Shown: positions 11,406 through 21,551, counted from the first letter of the stretch. The stretch: 64,000 nt of DNA from Carposina sasakii (GCA_014607495.2 CP053149.1:15078120-15142119), one strand, 5' to 3'. Notes: generated from the letters alone by a model not told the origin. Translations and numbers: made by a program.

Positions 11406-11630
11406 TTAAAATTTAGGATCTAGTTTAACTTGATTACGTTTTTCATTCTTAATGAACACATCTAAGACACGTCGTAGACGTTCCAACCCCTGCTCTCCTG
11501 TAGAATACAATACCAGCAGGTCATCAATGTAAGAAACAATATAACTATGAGCTAATTCACCTAAAGCTTTTGCTATAGCCCGCTGATAAACTGAACTGGC
11601 GTTCTTTAAACCAAACGGCATGGCACACAC
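11406..11630 (-). pseudogene. Reverse transcriptase fragment (second RT lineage)
   Basis: A 74-codon frame begins with the conserved RT block 'MPFGLKNASSVYQRA' and includes the catalytic-site box as SYIDDLLVL, where the first gypsy RT piece has VYMDDVLVV. It stops soon after ('LDPKF'). Only part of the RT palm is present, with no fingers, thumb or RNase H. It lies downstream of an integrase C-terminus, the wrong place for RT, and differs clearly from the RT piece at 12.6-12.9 kb. It therefore comes from a different but related gypsy-type element, probably by template switching or recombination. It cannot encode an active enzyme. Confidence 0.85.
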
Positions 11631-11720
11631 AAGGTAAATAATTCCAAAACAAGGCTACAGTATACACAATCCATATAGAGTAACGTCAGTCAAGTAAGTC
11701 TAGTTGCCTCAATCTAGCAA

Positions 11721-11880
11721 CTCTTGGAAACTTCCATCCAGCTTCCGTAAACCAGTCTAGTCACTTCCATCCAGTGACTCTTAGAAACTTCCATCCAGCT
11801 TCCGTATACCAGTCTAGTCACTTCCATCCAGTGACTCTTGAATACCTCTATCCGGTATCCGTAAACCACTCTCAATCAGT
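11721..11880. repeat. 57-bp tandem repeat inside the LTR element
   Basis: About three copies of a 57-bp unit ('CTCTT-GAAACTTCCATCCAG', 'CAGTCTAGTCACTTCCATCC'). 'CTCTT' landmarks fall at 11721, 11778 and 11835. It is located between the integrase C-terminal remnant and the second RT fragment. It is distinct from the 62-bp array and consistent with the patchwork origin of this half of the element. Confidence 0.85.
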
Positions 11881-11890
11881 CAACTCAACA

Positions 11891-12931
11891 TTAATTAGAA
11901 CATGACGGTCCATCCCCGTCAAGTTCGCACAGATTATCATCACAGTCACATGTCAGCATGTCATTGGTAATGTCATTCGCAGGCATTCGCCTAAGTATGT
12001 CATGTGCGTACTTATAGGTTGTATTGGAATTAAGGGCTTTAAGAACATAACGATTACCTTCAAGTACCTCCGATACCCTAAAAGGACCTCTATACTTCGG
12101 ATCAATTAATCGAATTTCGAGTTCACCTGTAGTTACACGAGTTTTTGGCAAACCTGTTGTAAAATAACTGGAATATTCACCTAAAATAGTTAAAAGATCT
12201 GACTTTTTACAAGAGGGTATATCTGTGTCAACATTACTAAAGTCGTTACTGATACTAGAATCGGTTAAAACGTCACAATTTAAAACTGTCAAATTATTTT
12301 GTTTTGAAATGCTAAAATTATTTGTTGACAAGTTAATAACGAAGCCTTGACTCAATATTTCACGACCTAGCATAATATCACTACGCATATACACATCGGG
12401 TAAAACATGTAATAAAAGTTCTAAACAATAATCATTAATTTCAACATTACACAGTATTTGCTGGGTGCTGAATACACTGGTTTGACCAATTCCCGTTAGA
12501 GAGACAGTTTTAGCAATTCTTTTACCATTGAAACTTGATGCAACGCTTTCTTTTATTAGTGAACACTCAGCACCCGAATCAAAATGAAAATCATAAAATC
12601 TACCTTGATTATTAAGAGCGCCGGTCGGTGGTAAAGCGGTAAGTGCAACTATCTTTCGTGGATTCAGACGAATTTGACCTCGGCGCACCTCGAAGCCTAG
12701 GTACTCTACTTTTTCTTTCAGGAATGAGCACTTTTTAGGATTTAACGAAAATCCCTTCCCAGAAAGAACTTCTAATACTACCTTTAGTCTATCGAAAGCT
12801 TCGTCGATGTTACTGGCCACAACTAGCACGTCATCCATGTACACTACAACGTACTTGTTCACGAGATCGCCTAGAGCATGTATGAGAGCACGTTGAAACA
12901 CTGCAGGAGCATTTTTCAAACCGAAGGGCAT
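11891..12931 (-). pseudogene. Fused RT / second protease / integrase C-terminus remnant
   Basis: A 346-codon frame made of three displaced pieces. Residues 1-~104 are the RT palm: MPFGLKNAPAVFQRA, catalytic VYMDDVLVV (residues 30-38), then FSLNPKKCSFL and EYLGFEV. At ~105 it jumps to an aspartic protease with the active-site box FDSGAECSLI (~117-126) and the flap-like SLTGIGQ. This is clearly homologous to, but diverged from, the protease at 13.1-14.1 kb. At ~279 it jumps again to YRGPFRVSEV...NRYVLKAL, the GPY/F-type end of a gypsy integrase. RT thumb, RNase H and the HHCC and DDE parts of integrase are absent. The joins keep the frame open, so a fused product is possible but would have no integrase catalytic site. 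Confidence 0.88.
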
Positions 12932-12937
12932 AGTAAG

Positions 12938-13141
12938 CTACTCATACTGACCTTCAGTTGTGACGAATGCTGTGCGCTCTATGGACTCCGACTCGATAGG
13001 GATCTGGTGAAATCCCGATGCTAAATCTAAAATTGTAAAAAAATGTCCTCCGTGCAACCTAGCAATCTGTTCAGATATGAGTGGTAAAGGAAAACGGTCA
13101 GCAACGGTGTTATCGTTCAACTCCCTATAATCGACACACAT
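12938..13141 (-). pseudogene. RT segment between a frameshift and a stop
   Basis: A 67-codon stretch of gypsy RT: MCVDYRELN at the start, then FPLPLI, FFTILDLASGFHQIP (containing the first catalytic Asp of the RT palm) and ending TEGQYE. The next codon is TAG (12938-12940), after which the same frame resumes with 'LTMPFGL', so this break is a single nonsense change. At its 5' side the frame is joined to the upstream protease region through the A-run at 13157-13167. Confidence 0.9.
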
Positions 13142-13142
13142 T

Positions 13143-14126
13143 CTATCTGAACCGTCTTTTTTTTTTTACCAAAAGTATCGGGCTTGCGAACGGTGAAGAA
13201 CTAGGTCTAATTACCTTAGCATTAAGCAGCTCGTTGATCTTGCCCCTCACAATCTGACGTTCATCTGGGGTCAGCCTGTATGGGCGACGATTTACCGTCT
13301 TGTGCGGGTCTACGAGCCGTATCTGCATAGGTTCAGTGTCAGCAGGAGAAGTAGGTGTACCGGTAATGAAACTAAGCTTGAACCGTTCTAAAATCTCAAT
13401 CAACCTAGGTCTGTATTCATTACTAACGTCAGTATCTACCAAGTCAAGGTCTATACCATTATTTGCAACTACATCACATGATTCGACTATGTTAATTTTC
13501 TCGAAACGTACTTTATCTACGGACATATGTACAGTCAAACCGATAGCTAGAATTTCACGTCCGATCATAATGTTGTATCGCAAACAATGGTCAGGTAAAA
13601 CATGAAGGAGTATCTCAAAGTTAATATTGTCAATGTCAATTGTCGTTAAAATTTGCATGGTCGAGGCTATAGAACTTTGTCCTATACCAGTCATAGAAAC
13701 ATTGTCATAAATTCGCTTACCACTAAATTTCAAAGCAATCGATTCTTTAACTAAGGAACACTCTGAACCTGAGTCGTAAGTAAATGGGAATGACTCACCA
13801 GAGTGACGCAGGGAACCCGAAGGCGCATTCACAATGCACACGTCTACTCGCTTTTCCTTAGCTGGACCAGTTCCAGTGCCGCCGCCGGTACCGTTGTTCC
13901 CCTCCTTGATTTTCCTCTTCGGGCAGTCGGATGCATAGTGGCCTTGTTCCCGGCAGTTGAAGCAGGTGATGCGATCGGTTCTCCCTGTAGGTTGGTTGGT
14001 CGAGTTATGGTCCCCGTGAAAGGACCTGTGTTTGGACCGGTCATCTTGCTTCTTCGAATTGGCTTTGTTGCGACATTGAAGAGATTTGTGGCCTAGTTGT
14101 CCACAATTAAAGCACTTGATGGTCAC
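13143..14126 (-). pseudogene. Gag zinc knuckles + protease + RT N-terminus
   Basis: A 327-codon frame continuing the gag frame after an in-frame stop. Residues 5-18 (CFNCGQLGHKSLQC) and 55-68 (CFNCREQGHYASDC) are two CX2CX4HX4C knuckles that bind retroelement RNA. A Gly/Thr linker follows, then the aspartic protease with the active box TYDSGSECSLV (Asp ~118) and the segment NVSMTGIGQ. The last part, 'KINELLNAKVIRPSSSPFAS', is the beginning of the RT. The frame is lost at a homopolymer of eleven A (13157-13167, transcribed strand), which shifts the reading of RT. This could be a mutation or, less likely, a programmed shift. Confidence 0.9.
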
Positions 14127-14150
14127 AGCAGATCCATTAGGTCGGTTTCT

Positions 14151-14885
14151 TTATAGGTCGGGTCCATCACGATAAATACTTGATGAATAACTTCTCTTCA
14201 GGAACGAGACAGCTTTCAGTTCCTTTTGTAAATGGTTACGCGTCTTGATGTCAGTCGTTATAGCAATCCTCTGAACACGTGGCTCTTGTTTTGAAATATG
14301 AGCTAAGACAGTGGCTATTGCTATCTGTTCTGTAGTCAGTCCATTCCACCTTGCCATTAAGGATGTTATGAGGGTAGCGGCGTATGAGGCCAGGCACTCG
14401 TTATCTCTCGGTTTCTTGTCGTGCATACTGATGAGAAAGGAAGCAGCAGTTTCAGGACAGTCATACCTTGCTACGAAAAGCTCCTTAAAATCGGCCCACG
14501 TCATATTAGGAAACGATATTGAAGACAGCCAAGATGATGCTTCGCCCTTGAGTGCGTGGCTTAACGCGATCATCAGAGAAGATCCATGGCGATGTCGATC
14601 TGTGATACACATGTCCGCGGTCGTTATCCAAGCTCGGGCGTCGATGTCTCTTTTCTCTGGGTCGAAATCAGGAAGGCGAATAGAGTCCGAAGATGCAGGT
14701 AGTTTTATTGCTTGCACCAACGCCAGAAAATTTTGATTTTGTTGCTCGAAGAGAAGACGCCATTTTTCTTCGCTCGAGTCACTATTTGAAGCACGTGTTT
14801 CATGTGGGTGATCCGGGTTGCATCCCACGCCTGATGACGTAGAAGGGTCCTTCTCCACGGTAAGATTATCATCGCGAGGATCCAT
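14151..14885 (-). pseudogene. Gag N-terminal (capsid) region of gypsy-type element
   Basis: A 244-codon frame starting MDPRDDNLTV. Its ATG (14885) lies inside the 5' LTR, and exactly 17 codons are read before the LTR ends at 14835. The body has the gypsy-type capsid pattern: 'LPDFDPEKRDIDARAWI' then 'ALKGEASSWLSS', 'TWADFKELFVARY' and a tail with 'SKQEPRVQRI'. Gag forms the particle that packages element RNA. A TAA at 14151-14153 interrupts the frame before the zinc knuckles, which follow in the same frame. It is the only gag in the element and has no further break, so the capsid part may still be made. Confidence 0.87.
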
Positions 14886-15289
14886 TACGTGTAGTTCGTA
14901 AACGTAGGCGTCGTAAATAATATCACGCGGTGATAGCCGATAGATTGAATTTAATTATTACAAACGATTAACTTTATAATAACACGCGATTGCCTTAATT
15001 TAAATGGATACAAATCAATACCAGGAAAACGCGGTGATCCCAGAGATGACGTTTGCTAACCAACGCTCAATTCGAATGTCTTCACCATCATGGCGTTCCA
15101 CACAGTCACTGTCAGTCGAACAACTTTACCGACTTACCCTCGAACAACGCCATCTCTGATTCCACCCAGGTACTATTACCTGACGTTTCTTTTAATCACA
15201 AATCTATAAGGTAAACATTTCATAGCAAGCAAACTAGATGGCGCCACAAGGTGCTTTGCTAACACCCGGCAGATGTCACCACTCCGACA
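14835..15289 (-). repeat. 5' LTR of the gypsy-type element
   Basis: A 455-bp TG...CA repeat and promoter-side LTR for the minus-strand transcript, apparently identical to the 3' LTR. It includes the gag start codon at 14885. Immediately inside it the transcribed strand reads TCAGGCGTGGGATGCAACCC. A primer-binding site would have to lie here, and TGGGATGCAACCC (7 nt in) is a candidate I cannot match to a tRNA. Confidence 0.93.
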
Positions 15290-15765
15290 TATATATTATA
15301 CTTACTTCACTATATATAGGTAGGTAAAACTCGCTTCCTCACTTCAAAGGAAATCTAGGCATTTCACAAATAGGCTAGTCTACCACATGCAGACACAGCT
15401 AATCTAAAAAACACAGCTGTTACTCATATATCTTCCCAACAATAACCCGAATCTCATGAATGTCCAAAAGCTATTAATTAGAGTCAATCTATTTTACTTG
15501 TACTCTCTTTTGCGCCCGCGCAATAAAACGCCGTAATAAATTAAATCTGTTCCGCTTATTTTTACTGGATCGCCGGGAAATACATGAAAGATTTTTGGTG
15601 TAGGTTTTGGTTATTAAATAATGATACCAAAATTTTTACGTGATTCCATTTATTCCAGCCTTGAGCCCATTGGATAAGTACTTGTATGTCTATAGTTTAA
15701 GAAACCAAATAGTAGGTATATAAATGAAATTGTATTAGGCGTTACAATTCGGAAGTTCAAACATT
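15290..15765. other. Gene-free AT-rich stretch
   Basis: Sequence right of the LTR element. TATATATTATACTTACTTC begins it. Nothing further recognised. Confidence 0.5.
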
Positions 15766-15976
15766 CACTATGGGTGCGCCCACCACCGGGCCCTACACCC
15801 TCCACTAACCCTTAGGATCTGACAACTCATAACTGCGAAAACAGGCACTTGCACTAACTACAGACCCGAGCACCTAGCATGCAAGACAATACATTGCACT
15901 ATTCCGAAATCAAAAACTAGATAAATAATCTACATATGTTTCGCCAACAACCGTGGCATCCTCAGGATTATGTTGA
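15766..15976 (-). repeat. Dispersed repeat family J, copy J1
   Basis: Reverse complement of 59589-59821. Both share 'CATAGTGAACG' or close forms, 'GGGTGTAGGGCCCGGTGGTG', 'AAGTGCCTGTT', 'GGTGCTCGGGTCTG' and 'GATGCCACGGTTGTTGGCG'. It is ~210-230 bp with no frame and no clear terminal repeats. Shorter pieces of the same GC-rich core appear at 59277-59325 and 62013-62075. Possibly a retroposon or LINE 3' end. Confidence 0.7.
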
Positions 15977-17885
15977 TCCTAGACTCGAAGAAGCGGACGC
16001 TGCGGCACAAATTACAGGAATTACACTATACTATGTAAAACTTAATAATTAATAAAATCAAGCTAGACAATGTACGAAACCTGTTTTACACGGTATCATA
16101 ATAAAACATTACAGTTTGACGCTTTATTAGTTTTAGTAAATCCCAATATTTTTGATTCATAGATGTATATTATTGAGACCAAATTACAGCATTATACATT
16201 TATAGTATTGCGTTTACTGGGTTTTTATTGAATAAAGTTTAGTAAGGGATGATAAAAACACATTCATTGACGGTTGACCAAAGATTCCAAACCTATTCTA
16301 TGGATTGTAACAATAGGAACTACTCTCATTTCAGTATCTTTACCTTGTGTCAACATAGACTGTCAATTCAATTTTGAACACAGCGCGTCGAGACCCAATC
16401 GAGTTGCAATCGAGAACACATAGTACCTCGAGACTAGTAAGTAGTACATGTATTTCCCCAGAATTTCTCCGAGAGGCTTGAATCGTTTCACGCTAGCATC
16501 AGGGTTGTACAAATCTGTATCCTTTTAAACTCGAATATTAGGACGGTAACATATAAGTACGTAGGTAGGTAATGTTTGATCTCGTCTATCTATCGGCTAG
16601 TATGTATTTTATTTTTAAACATTTCCGTAGATTAAAAATAATAATATCAATAAAATCCTTAGCTCCGATGACCTATACTGAACTATGGATGTAGGCGGCT
16701 TAATAATAGCAGTATCTTATGACCAGCTCTAATTGTTCGACGTACTCGTAGTTACCAAAACTAAGCCCTTACCACAAACATTATGTTATGCACATTTCGT
16801 GTCACACAAAATTTTGACAACGTTAAAAGCAAAATAAAGACTTTGAAAATGTCTAAAATGCTGTCTAATGGACACAGCCAAACCGAGCTAAACCACAGCC
16901 AAAAACGTTATGTTGACAGGTAAATACGTTACCATTTAGTATAATTTGTTGGTGACAATTGTACATTATAACGAATTTTGTACAACCCTTAACATTCGAA
17001 TAGCACTTAGGTTTGAATAAAATCGATATTCGAAGTTGGTTTCAACAGTAAGTTCTCGTAAACATACATGGTTAGTGCCCATTTCACTATACTGAGATAA
17101 AAATATGGTTATATCAATAAATAATTCATACTTTTATGATGGTACAGTGTTATATACTTTTATTTATTGTATAGACTACTTTAGTGTGTTTGTGGTGGTA
17201 GTAAATTCAATTTTTATTTTATTACATACCTACTTGTTTGATGTAAATTCAAGTTTTAATGTAGTTACAGTATTATATTCTTTTGAATAATTATTGATTA
17301 GTTATATTAGCTTTATAGCTGATTTTTCTACATCTATAGTATTTTCCTAGTTCATCTGTGGTTAATTTTATCAGTTACTTTGATTAGTATACTGTTATAC
17401 CATTGAATAAAAAAAATATAAAAATATATGAATTTCGTAACATAACATAAGTACCAAGGGCTAGACAGCTTTTATTAGCAAAAATGAAAATCTAATCTAA
17501 ACCTACAGAAACGGAGTAAAAAATGGCTGCTTAAATAAACATAAAGCTCACAACGTTCAAAAGTTGAGAGTTTCCGTTTCGCAAGAAAGTAAATGACTAT
17601 TTCCACATCCTGCGTACCGAATGTTGTTTAAAGTTCTTAATTTAGCGCGAGTTGTATTCAACAACTTTGATTCATTAAAACGGCCAGCTTTTGTGCGCTA
17701 GGCCTTCTCGTAGGTTCTTTTATGTAAGGCCACAAAGCATAGGCGATAGCGATTATCATCATTCTTAGCTTAAAGCTAGAAATTTGTTATTAATGATATA
17801 TTAGTATATACTATAGTATTTTGAGTACCTACTAATTAGCCAGTTAACTTTATAATTTTATGAAGAAATCATATTAGGTAAGTTG
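15977..17885. other. Gene-free AT-rich stretch
   Basis: Nothing recognisable. Occasional 60-codon frames (for example 17105-17290) are hydrophobic, AT-driven and without motifs. Confidence 0.5.
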
Positions 17886-18196
17886 ACATCAGCATTTTGC
17901 TGTCTAATGCTAGACGTAGGCCTCCCTCAGAGCAAGCTCGCAATGGGGTTTTTTGCCCACAGTCACTAAACTGGGCAGGCGGGTTAGTGACATCATGTGA
18001 TTTTCGGAGAATGTTGTTAACACGGGAGGCGATGCTGCCCACCTCTCGGAAACCCTTAATTGCCTCTTATAAAAAGACCATCGACAAACAAGTTGTTAAT
18101 GCTTTCATGTCGAATAAATGATTTTGAATTTGAATTACAATACCCACGAGCAGGCATGCGAAGGTGATATTCTACTCTGCTGATATCACACGGCGT
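17886..18196 (-). mobile_element. Retroposon copy S2, interrupted
   Basis: Decayed minus-strand copy of the (GAT)n-tailed retroposon: 'CGTAGGCCTCCCTCAGAGC', 'GTTGTTAACACGGGAGGCGA', 'GCTGCCCACCTC'. It breaks at ~18073 and resumes at ~18138 with 'TACCCACGAGCAGGCATG'. The interruption, 18074-18137, ends GAATAAATGATTTTGAATTTGAA and looks like the 3' tip of another retroposon with a TTTGAA-type tail. Confidence 0.75.
18074..18137 (+). mobile_element. Short LINE/SINE 3'-end insertion inside S2
   Basis: 64 bp not present in other copies of this retroposon at this point. It contains a polyadenylation-type AATAAA followed by TGATTTTGAATTTGAA, a common tail style of insect non-LTR retroposons. It is inserted within S2, so it is younger than S2. 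Confidence 0.55.
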
Positions 18197-18958
18197 AGTA
18201 GGTAAACGATAGAACTTCATCGTTGTGACTTTTGGTCCAAAAAGAAACCTTAGTTTAACTCGTTTATTAGATTACGTTATATTATGTTGGACCACTATGT
18301 GAAACGGTGCTACTTTGTCTAAAGCTTTTGTTTCTTTAGATAACGGTACCGTCATAAAACGGCCGCAAAGGAACTTTGTTTCTCCAAAATCGCTTCATCT
18401 CCCAACTTGCGTTTTGCCTAAACCCATTGAGAGAGTGTTAGGCTCGCTCCAGCGCTTACATTTAACGAGCTTGATTTTCTTTCCCTTTCGCACTCCTCAC
18501 ATATTATTCGCTTAGGAAAAAGAAACCAGCTGTTTTACTATTTCTGTTTTGCTCTCCATTAATACGTGGAAATGGGTTAGTGTTCTTTAAATACTGAATG
18601 AGGAATTAAGGAGTGGAAGGCCTTGGTTGGGCATGAGCTTTTAGGGGGTAATAACCTTAAGTTTCAAGACTTGAGGAATTGTAGATACAGCAGGAACATT
18701 TACTCTTTTTCCCCGTGAAAGAACTGGTGATTTCTTGGATTTGTAATGTCCAGTGACTTAATAGGCGTATCAAGCCCTAATTCACATAGTTACTTGATTG
18801 ATGTTATAAGCTCTTGAAGCAGGACTGTTTCCATCGTGGAAGCGAGACGCCACTACCCTAAACCGTAGTGTAGGGTGATAGCTAACTTCTACAATGGATA
18901 TTGGATAATCCTAACCACGAGTTTATTGTTATACCTGTCAATTTTTTTTTTCTACGTT
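18197..18958. other. Gene-free stretch
   Basis: No gene or repeat recognised. The 66-codon frame 18315-18515 shows no motif. Confidence 0.45.
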
Positions 18959-19214
18959 CCAGCATCAGGTCCTCGTCAATTAGAAACATGAAGAGAGCCA
19001 GTCAAGACAAATTCAACGAGCCCAAACTCGATGGGTTTACTAAAAGGTAGACCAGGGTTACGTCTCCTACCTTCGAGCCCTATCAGACCAGCTCAGAGGT
19101 TCCAGATTTCCAGCATCAGGTCCTCGTCAATAAGAAACATAAAGAGAGCTAGTTAAGACAAATCTAACGAGCCCAAACTCGATGGGTTTACTAAAAGGCA
19201 GTCCAGGGCACACA

Positions 19215-19250
<36 letters not shown>
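18959..19250 (+). repeat. Direct duplication followed by compound (CA)n(GA)n microsatellite
   Basis: 'CCAGCATCAGGTCCTCGTCA' recurs at 18959 and 19110, and 'CCCAAACTCGATGGGTTTAC' follows in both units (period ~151 bp, about 90% alike). The second unit runs into (CA)n then (GA)n at 19209-19250. Downstream, 'ACCCCGTCGTTTTTGCGTCGGGGGTTAAAA' split over 19268-19296 is another repeat-like tail with an inverted CCCCG/CGGGG pair. Confidence 0.8.
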
Positions 19251-19345
19251 CGTCAAACTTATAATACCCCGTCGTTTTTGCGTCGGGGGTTAAAAAAAAG
19301 CTGTTCCATACAATCTCGAATAGTTACTGCACTGAAATGTATGGA

Positions 19346-19443
19346 TTTTTTTTTAACATTTCGGAGTTGGTCCCATAGTGAAAGTTGTTTATTTATACCT
19401 ACCTAGTTTTGTGTCAAATATCACTAATTTTCGATAGACCTTA
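19346..19443 (-). repeat. Half copy of MITE B
   Basis: The reverse complement matches the left two thirds of 30964-31118: 'AGGTCTA-C', 'TTTGACACRAAACTAGGTAGG', 'ACAACTTTCAYTATGGGACC', 'AACTCCGAAAT'. The second inverted arm is missing, so this is a truncated or decayed relict. Confidence 0.75.
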
Positions 19444-19668
19444 TATACACTTGACATGTTGCGGTATTAGTTAGCACGTGCAAAACAGATATTTAGAACC
19501 TTGGCTCTGAAAGGGCTCGAGGGCTGTGGTCTGCGGCTACACTAAGGTTTAGGTTAATGAGAGGCCACTTTGTGCTCTGCTTTGTAGGGTATAAAACCCT
19601 TTACACATTGGTATGGTAGTTATGAAGGACGCCTAAGTAAAAATAAAAATAATTTATATTTTGCAATG

Positions 19669-19872
19669 TCGATGATGATCTCCGACCGTATTTCGGCCAA
19701 GGCGACCAATATCTACGGAGATTGGCCAGGTACACAGGATATTATAGTGCACAAGTGTATGCGCAAACACCGATGCACTCTCTATTCCGTCACTCTCATA
19801 GTCCGATGGGACGGAAAGCCGACACGACAGGACCGACGGTTTTACGTGCTTTTCAAGGCACGAGCTAAGTTA
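19669..19872 (-). mobile_element. SINE family Q, copy without tRNA head
   Basis: Closely similar to 63375-63592. Shared blocks are 'GATGATCTCCGACCGTATTT', 'GTGCACAAGTGT', 'ACTCTCATAGTCCGATGGGA' and 'GGTTTTACGTGCTTT'. The copy at 63.4-63.7 kb continues into a tRNA-like head, absent here, so this copy is 5'-truncated. The GAT-rich end is the 3' tail on the minus strand. An open 140-codon frame across it (19666-20088) is an accident of the repeat. Confidence 0.82.
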
Positions 19873-21031
19873 GTTTTTCAATACTTATATACAGTATGCC
19901 CACAAGTTATCCGCCTAAACTATAGAGTTCTTGTTTTTTTTTATTTTCCTAAGAATTTCGGTAATGCTTTTCTTGTCGGATGCCTACGTGAGATGAAGAA
20001 CACCTCGCCCAAGTCTAAGATCAACGGTCCAGGCTATGTGTTGATTCATCAGTCTTTTAGGACAAACCATTTATATGTTTACCTATAGAAGATAATGTAT
20101 AGGTCCAAAATGGCGGATATCATTCAGGGATCATTACCGTATACAAATGAAAGGTGTAAGATATTACCATGTTATTTCACAAAATGAACATCTCGACTCA
20201 TTTTGTTATAGTTCAAGGCAGCCATTCTCGTTTACTCTCCTTTCTCGTAAATATGTTTTTTTTTGTTTTACAAATTGCTGTGTATTTAAAATATTAGTAG
20301 GTAATTTTTTCAGGTACATACTAACAAAGGCAATAAATAATAATAAAATTATAACTTCTATATAGCTGTGTAGCTATGTAGGTATATGAACAATTTTTAC
20401 GAATGAATACCAAGCAAATATAATGTGAACCATTTAAATTATAATTTGCAAATATACTTATTTAAGTAGTTTACCAAGCCGTTTATTTTAGTTTATCAGT
20501 AGCAGGAGTACGTGCAAAAACTATTTACTATACCAAGTAGGGACATTAACCACTAAGCTTGCGACCCTTTCAGTTTTATATAAACAAATCGTTACCATTT
20601 AGGTGTACATGGCGGCCATCTTGCGCGCTTCAGATTTTCCTTTATTGTTGCGAAGACAAATTGGTTCATTAACTCAATAAAATGTTAGCGTTCTTATCGT
20701 TAATCTTAATGCTTGTTTTGAAATATTAAAGATAAATATTTACATTAACTTTGCGACCTACTCGAGGGTTGAAATTGAGGTTGTATCCATTTTGAATCTT
20801 TCGGTAGAAAATGATAAATAAAAAGATTGTACAGTACAAATATCTGTGAATATAATAAACAGTACCCCTAATATAGTATTTTTTTATATTTGCATGAATG
20901 TTTTGTATTTTATGCAGACAATGTTGGTATTAAATGCGAAATATATTAGGTACTTATTCTTATAAATTTACATGAAAAGCTTATTAGAAACCTTCACCCT
21001 ATTTGTTTTCGATACATATGAACATATGTAC
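19873..21031. other. Gene-free AT-rich stretch
   Basis: Nothing recognised besides AT-rich DNA. Confidence 0.5.
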
Positions 21032-21304
21032 TAGGGGTCATCCATAAATTACGTCACACGAATTTTATGATTTTTTGCCCCTCCCCCCTCCTTGTCACAG
21101 ATGGTCACATTTGTGAGACCGCCCCCCTCCCTAGTGTGACGTCACATTTAGCTTGTTATGCAAATTTATATTTAGAGATTATTGAATGAAAATGTGACGT
21201 CACGAAATTTAGGACCCCTCCCACCCCCTTGTCACACAATGTCACAGTTTGACGACCCCCTCCCTCCCCCTTAACCTGTAACGTAATATATGGATGGCCC
21301 CCTA
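21032..21304. mobile_element. MITE with TAGGGG(T/G)CCATCC-type terminal repeats
   Basis: A 273-bp element. The left end TAGGGGTCATCCATAAATTA and the reverse complement of the right end TAGGGGGCCATCCATATATT are near-identical for ~24 bp. The interior alternates C-rich tracts with TGTCACA motifs and holds two TGACGTCA palindromes (about 21138 and 21194), the consensus of CRE-type sites. It has no frame. The target duplication is not clear. Confidence 0.85.
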
Positions 21305-21551
21305 CCACATACATGGTAAATACTTTTTTAACCAGACAGTAAATCAGTTATGTAAGAAGTTTTTTCTCACCGAATGCAAATATTACCGCGAACTACGAAA
21401 ACGCTGGAAACCTCTCTTAATTATTCCATGAAGTTGTAAAGTGAAACATTGTGCTGTAGTGGTACTGAACGTGACTGGTAAGTAGATAAGCTAATTTCTA
21501 CCTAGCTGTAGAGGTTTTTATTATAACCATACGTAAATTAATTGTTTAGTT

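Larger units (their letters stand above)
10179..15289 (-). mobile_element. Ty3/gypsy-type LTR retrotransposon, defective and chimeric
   Basis: A 5,111-bp element transcribed right to left. Two 455-bp direct repeats (10179-10633 and 14835-15289) begin TG and end CA. The flanks carry TATA on each side (10175-10178 and 15290-15293), a 4-bp target duplication of the kind gypsy elements make. Order along the transcript: 5' LTR, gag with two CCHC knuckles, aspartic protease, RT, then an out-of-place second protease, the integrase C-terminus, a 57-bp tandem repeat, a second RT piece, a 62-bp tandem repeat and the 3' LTR. RNase H and the integrase catalytic core are missing. Identical-looking LTRs imply recent insertion, so mobility was probably supplied in trans. 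Confidence 0.93.

Noticed and set aside
11406..12931. One intact Pol protein
   Set aside because: The order of domains is impossible for a working polyprotein and RNase H plus the integrase core are missing.
13300..14736. Plus-strand frames of 97-141 codons at 13300-13605, 13803-14096 and 14311-14736
   Set aside because: They are antisense shadows of gag and protease on the minus strand, with no motifs.
19666..20088. 140-codon frame as a gene
   Set aside because: Its first half is a SINE Q copy found again at 63.4 kb; the open frame is incidental.
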